DNA from: Litorivivens lipolytica
GTDB lineage: Bacteria; Pseudomonadota; Gammaproteobacteria; Pseudomonadales; Spongiibacteraceae
DNA: 64,000 nucleotides
Direction: 5' to 3'
Assembly (NCBI RefSeq): GCF_014191715.1
Contig: NZ_JACHWY010000003.1
Span: 186,001-250,000 of the forward strand
The notes under the pieces are model-generated. The model was not told the origin of the DNA and did no database searches. It saw only the letters and a list, made by a program, of their open reading frames with translations. A program made the position numbers and the translations under genes. This document shows, piece by piece, positions 63,198 to 64,000 of the stretch. Position 1 is the stretch's first letter; every line of letters starts with the position of its first letter.

Positions 63198-64000
63198 GTG
63201 CTGGCGCGGCGCCTTGTTCTGATACTGCTGATTGCCTTTGGCGGGCAATCGGCAACGCTGGCCGACGCCGACAAGCGAGAACAGCTTAAAAACCTGAAAA
63301 GCCGCATTGCCAGCGTCCAGCGCGAACTGAACAGTCAGCGCGAAAAACGCAGCAGCGAACAGAAAGCCCTGCGCACGATTGAAACGCGACTCGGTGAGCT
63401 GCAACGACAACTGCGCAACACCCAGAACGATCTGGACAGGCAGCAGCGCAAGCTCGATGAGCTCGCCACTCGCAAGCGCAGCCTCAACCGCCAGCGCGAG
63501 CAGCAGGAAAAACTGATCGAGCAGCAAATTCTCGCGGCATACCAGCTCGGTCAGGAAAAGAAACTGAAAATGCTGCTGAATCAGGAGTCACCCGATACCC
63601 TCAGTCGCGCACTGGTTTACTACGACTATTTCAATCGCGCCCGCGCCGAAGAGATTGAGTCCTACCGCAGCACCATCGAAGAAATCAGCGCGATTGAACC
63701 GGCCATCCAGAAAGAAACCGAAGCACTCGAAGCCAGCAAAGAGCAATTGTCAGCTCAGCGCAATGAGCTGGCGGCAAAGCAGCGCGAACGCGCCGCTACC
63801 CTCGCCGCCCTTGACGCCCAGATCAGCACCCGCGACCAGAAACTCAACGCCATGCGCGCTGAGCAGGACGATCTGTTGAAACTGCTGCAAGCCATCGAGG
63901 AAGAAGTCGCCAATATCAGCCTGCCCGACTCTTACAGTCCCTTTCACACCCGCAAAGGCAAAATGGCCTGGCCAGCCAGCGGCAAACAGCTCCATCGCTT
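63198..64000 (+). CDS. envC: Murein hydrolase activator EnvC, 3' end beyond window
   Basis: Periplasmic activator of the amidases AmiA/AmiB at the division septum. 267 complete codons are visible. GTG 63198 starts a signal peptide (LVLILLIAFGGQSATLADA) and lies 4 bases after the gpmI stop. The following 200 residues are a long coiled coil rich in Gln, Arg, Glu and Lys (NLKSRIASVQRELNSQREKR and later EEISAIEPAIQKETEALEAS), with the EnvC middle segment YQLGQEKKLKMLLNQ. The last residues (KMAWPASGKQLHR) begin the LytM/M23 domain, which is cut by the window edge. Confidence 0.9.
   Translation, partial: MLARRLVLILLIAFGGQSATLADADKREQLKNLKSRIASVQRELNSQREKRSSEQKALRTIETRLGELQRQLRNTQNDLDRQQRKLDELATRKRSLNRQREQQEKLIEQQILAAYQLGQEKKLKMLLNQESPDTLSRALVYYDYFNRARAEEIESYRSTIEEISAIEPAIQKETEALEASKEQLSAQRNELAAKQRERAATLAALDAQISTRDQKLNAMRAEQDDLLKLLQAIEEEVANISLPDSYSPFHTRKGKMAWPASGKQLHR

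Overview
The window is chromosomal DNA from a gammaproteobacterium related to the Pseudomonas / Cellvibrionales / Spongiibacteraceae side of the class. The evidence is gene order: HAD phosphatase-rppH-ptsP-NRDE-TauE-lgt-thyA-folA, ygfB-pepP-ubiH-ubiI, the complete pilG-H-I-J-K-chpA-B-C twitching chemosensory operon next to gshB and tonB, yqgE-ruvX-pilU-pilT-yggS, and trmL-secB-grxC-yibN-gpmI-envC. These runs resemble the Pseudomonas aeruginosa map as I remember it. The six-gene TonB cluster with DUF3450 and a TtpC-type ExbB points to a marine-type lineage. I cannot name a genus. I saw no rRNA, tRNA, CRISPR array, prophage or intact insertion sequence.

Layout. 1-3.2 kb: waaA (cut by the left edge) diverges from a FAD oxidoreductase/aldo-keto reductase pair. 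3.2-5.2 kb: an AT-richer accessory block (GFA-domain protein, cupin, MdaB quinone reductase, divergent HxlR regulator). 5.3-11.8 kb: trxA, rho, ubiD, hemW, ilvD. 11.8-17.0 kb: leftward operon DUF3450-TtpC-ExbB-ExbD-TonB-TPR. 17.4-20.4 kb: leftward TauE permease-lgt-thyA-folA with start/stop overlaps. 20.5-24.9 kb: NRDE protein, ptsP, rppH, HAD phosphatase. 24.6-27.9 kb: a tandem segmental duplication that left two GGDEF cyclase genes, a 122-bp remnant of the HAD gene and a remnant of the 3' end of gcvH with its terminator. 27.8-31.0 kb: gcvH and a Fur-box-controlled iron ABC transporter (binding protein and permease, no ATPase gene). 31.2-36.4 kb: ubiI-ubiH-pepP-ygfB, then a small coiled-coil gene and zapA. 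36.4-41.6 kb: an unknown membrane protein divergent from an orphan molybdopterin oxidoreductase, then argA and rsmE. 41.6-53.5 kb: the pil-chp operon, including a 2010-residue ChpA with a hexanucleotide repeat. 53.8-56.7 kb: gshB, a second tonB, yqgE, ruvX. 56.7-58.9 kb: pilU and pilT. 59-64 kb: yggS, trmL, a palindromic repeat element, secB, grxC, yibN, gpmI and the start of envC.

How the genes work together. ChpA-C and PilG-K form the sensory pathway that controls the type IV pilus retraction motors PilT and PilU, encoded a few kilobases away. UbiD, UbiH and UbiI are steps of ubiquinone synthesis. ThyA and FolA form the thymidylate cycle. RppH and PtsP (nitrogen PTS) form a regulatory pair. 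YibN, GrxC and SecB are the usual redox/export neighbours of GpmI and EnvC. The six-gene TonB operon and the Fur-regulated ABC genes both serve outer-membrane or iron uptake. No wholly new system was proven. The most original signals are the duplication scar at 24.6-27.9 kb with its odd conservation pattern, the HxlR redox block with its inverted-repeat operator candidate, the cysteine-poor orphan molybdoenzyme, and the GGTTCT repeat inside chpA.
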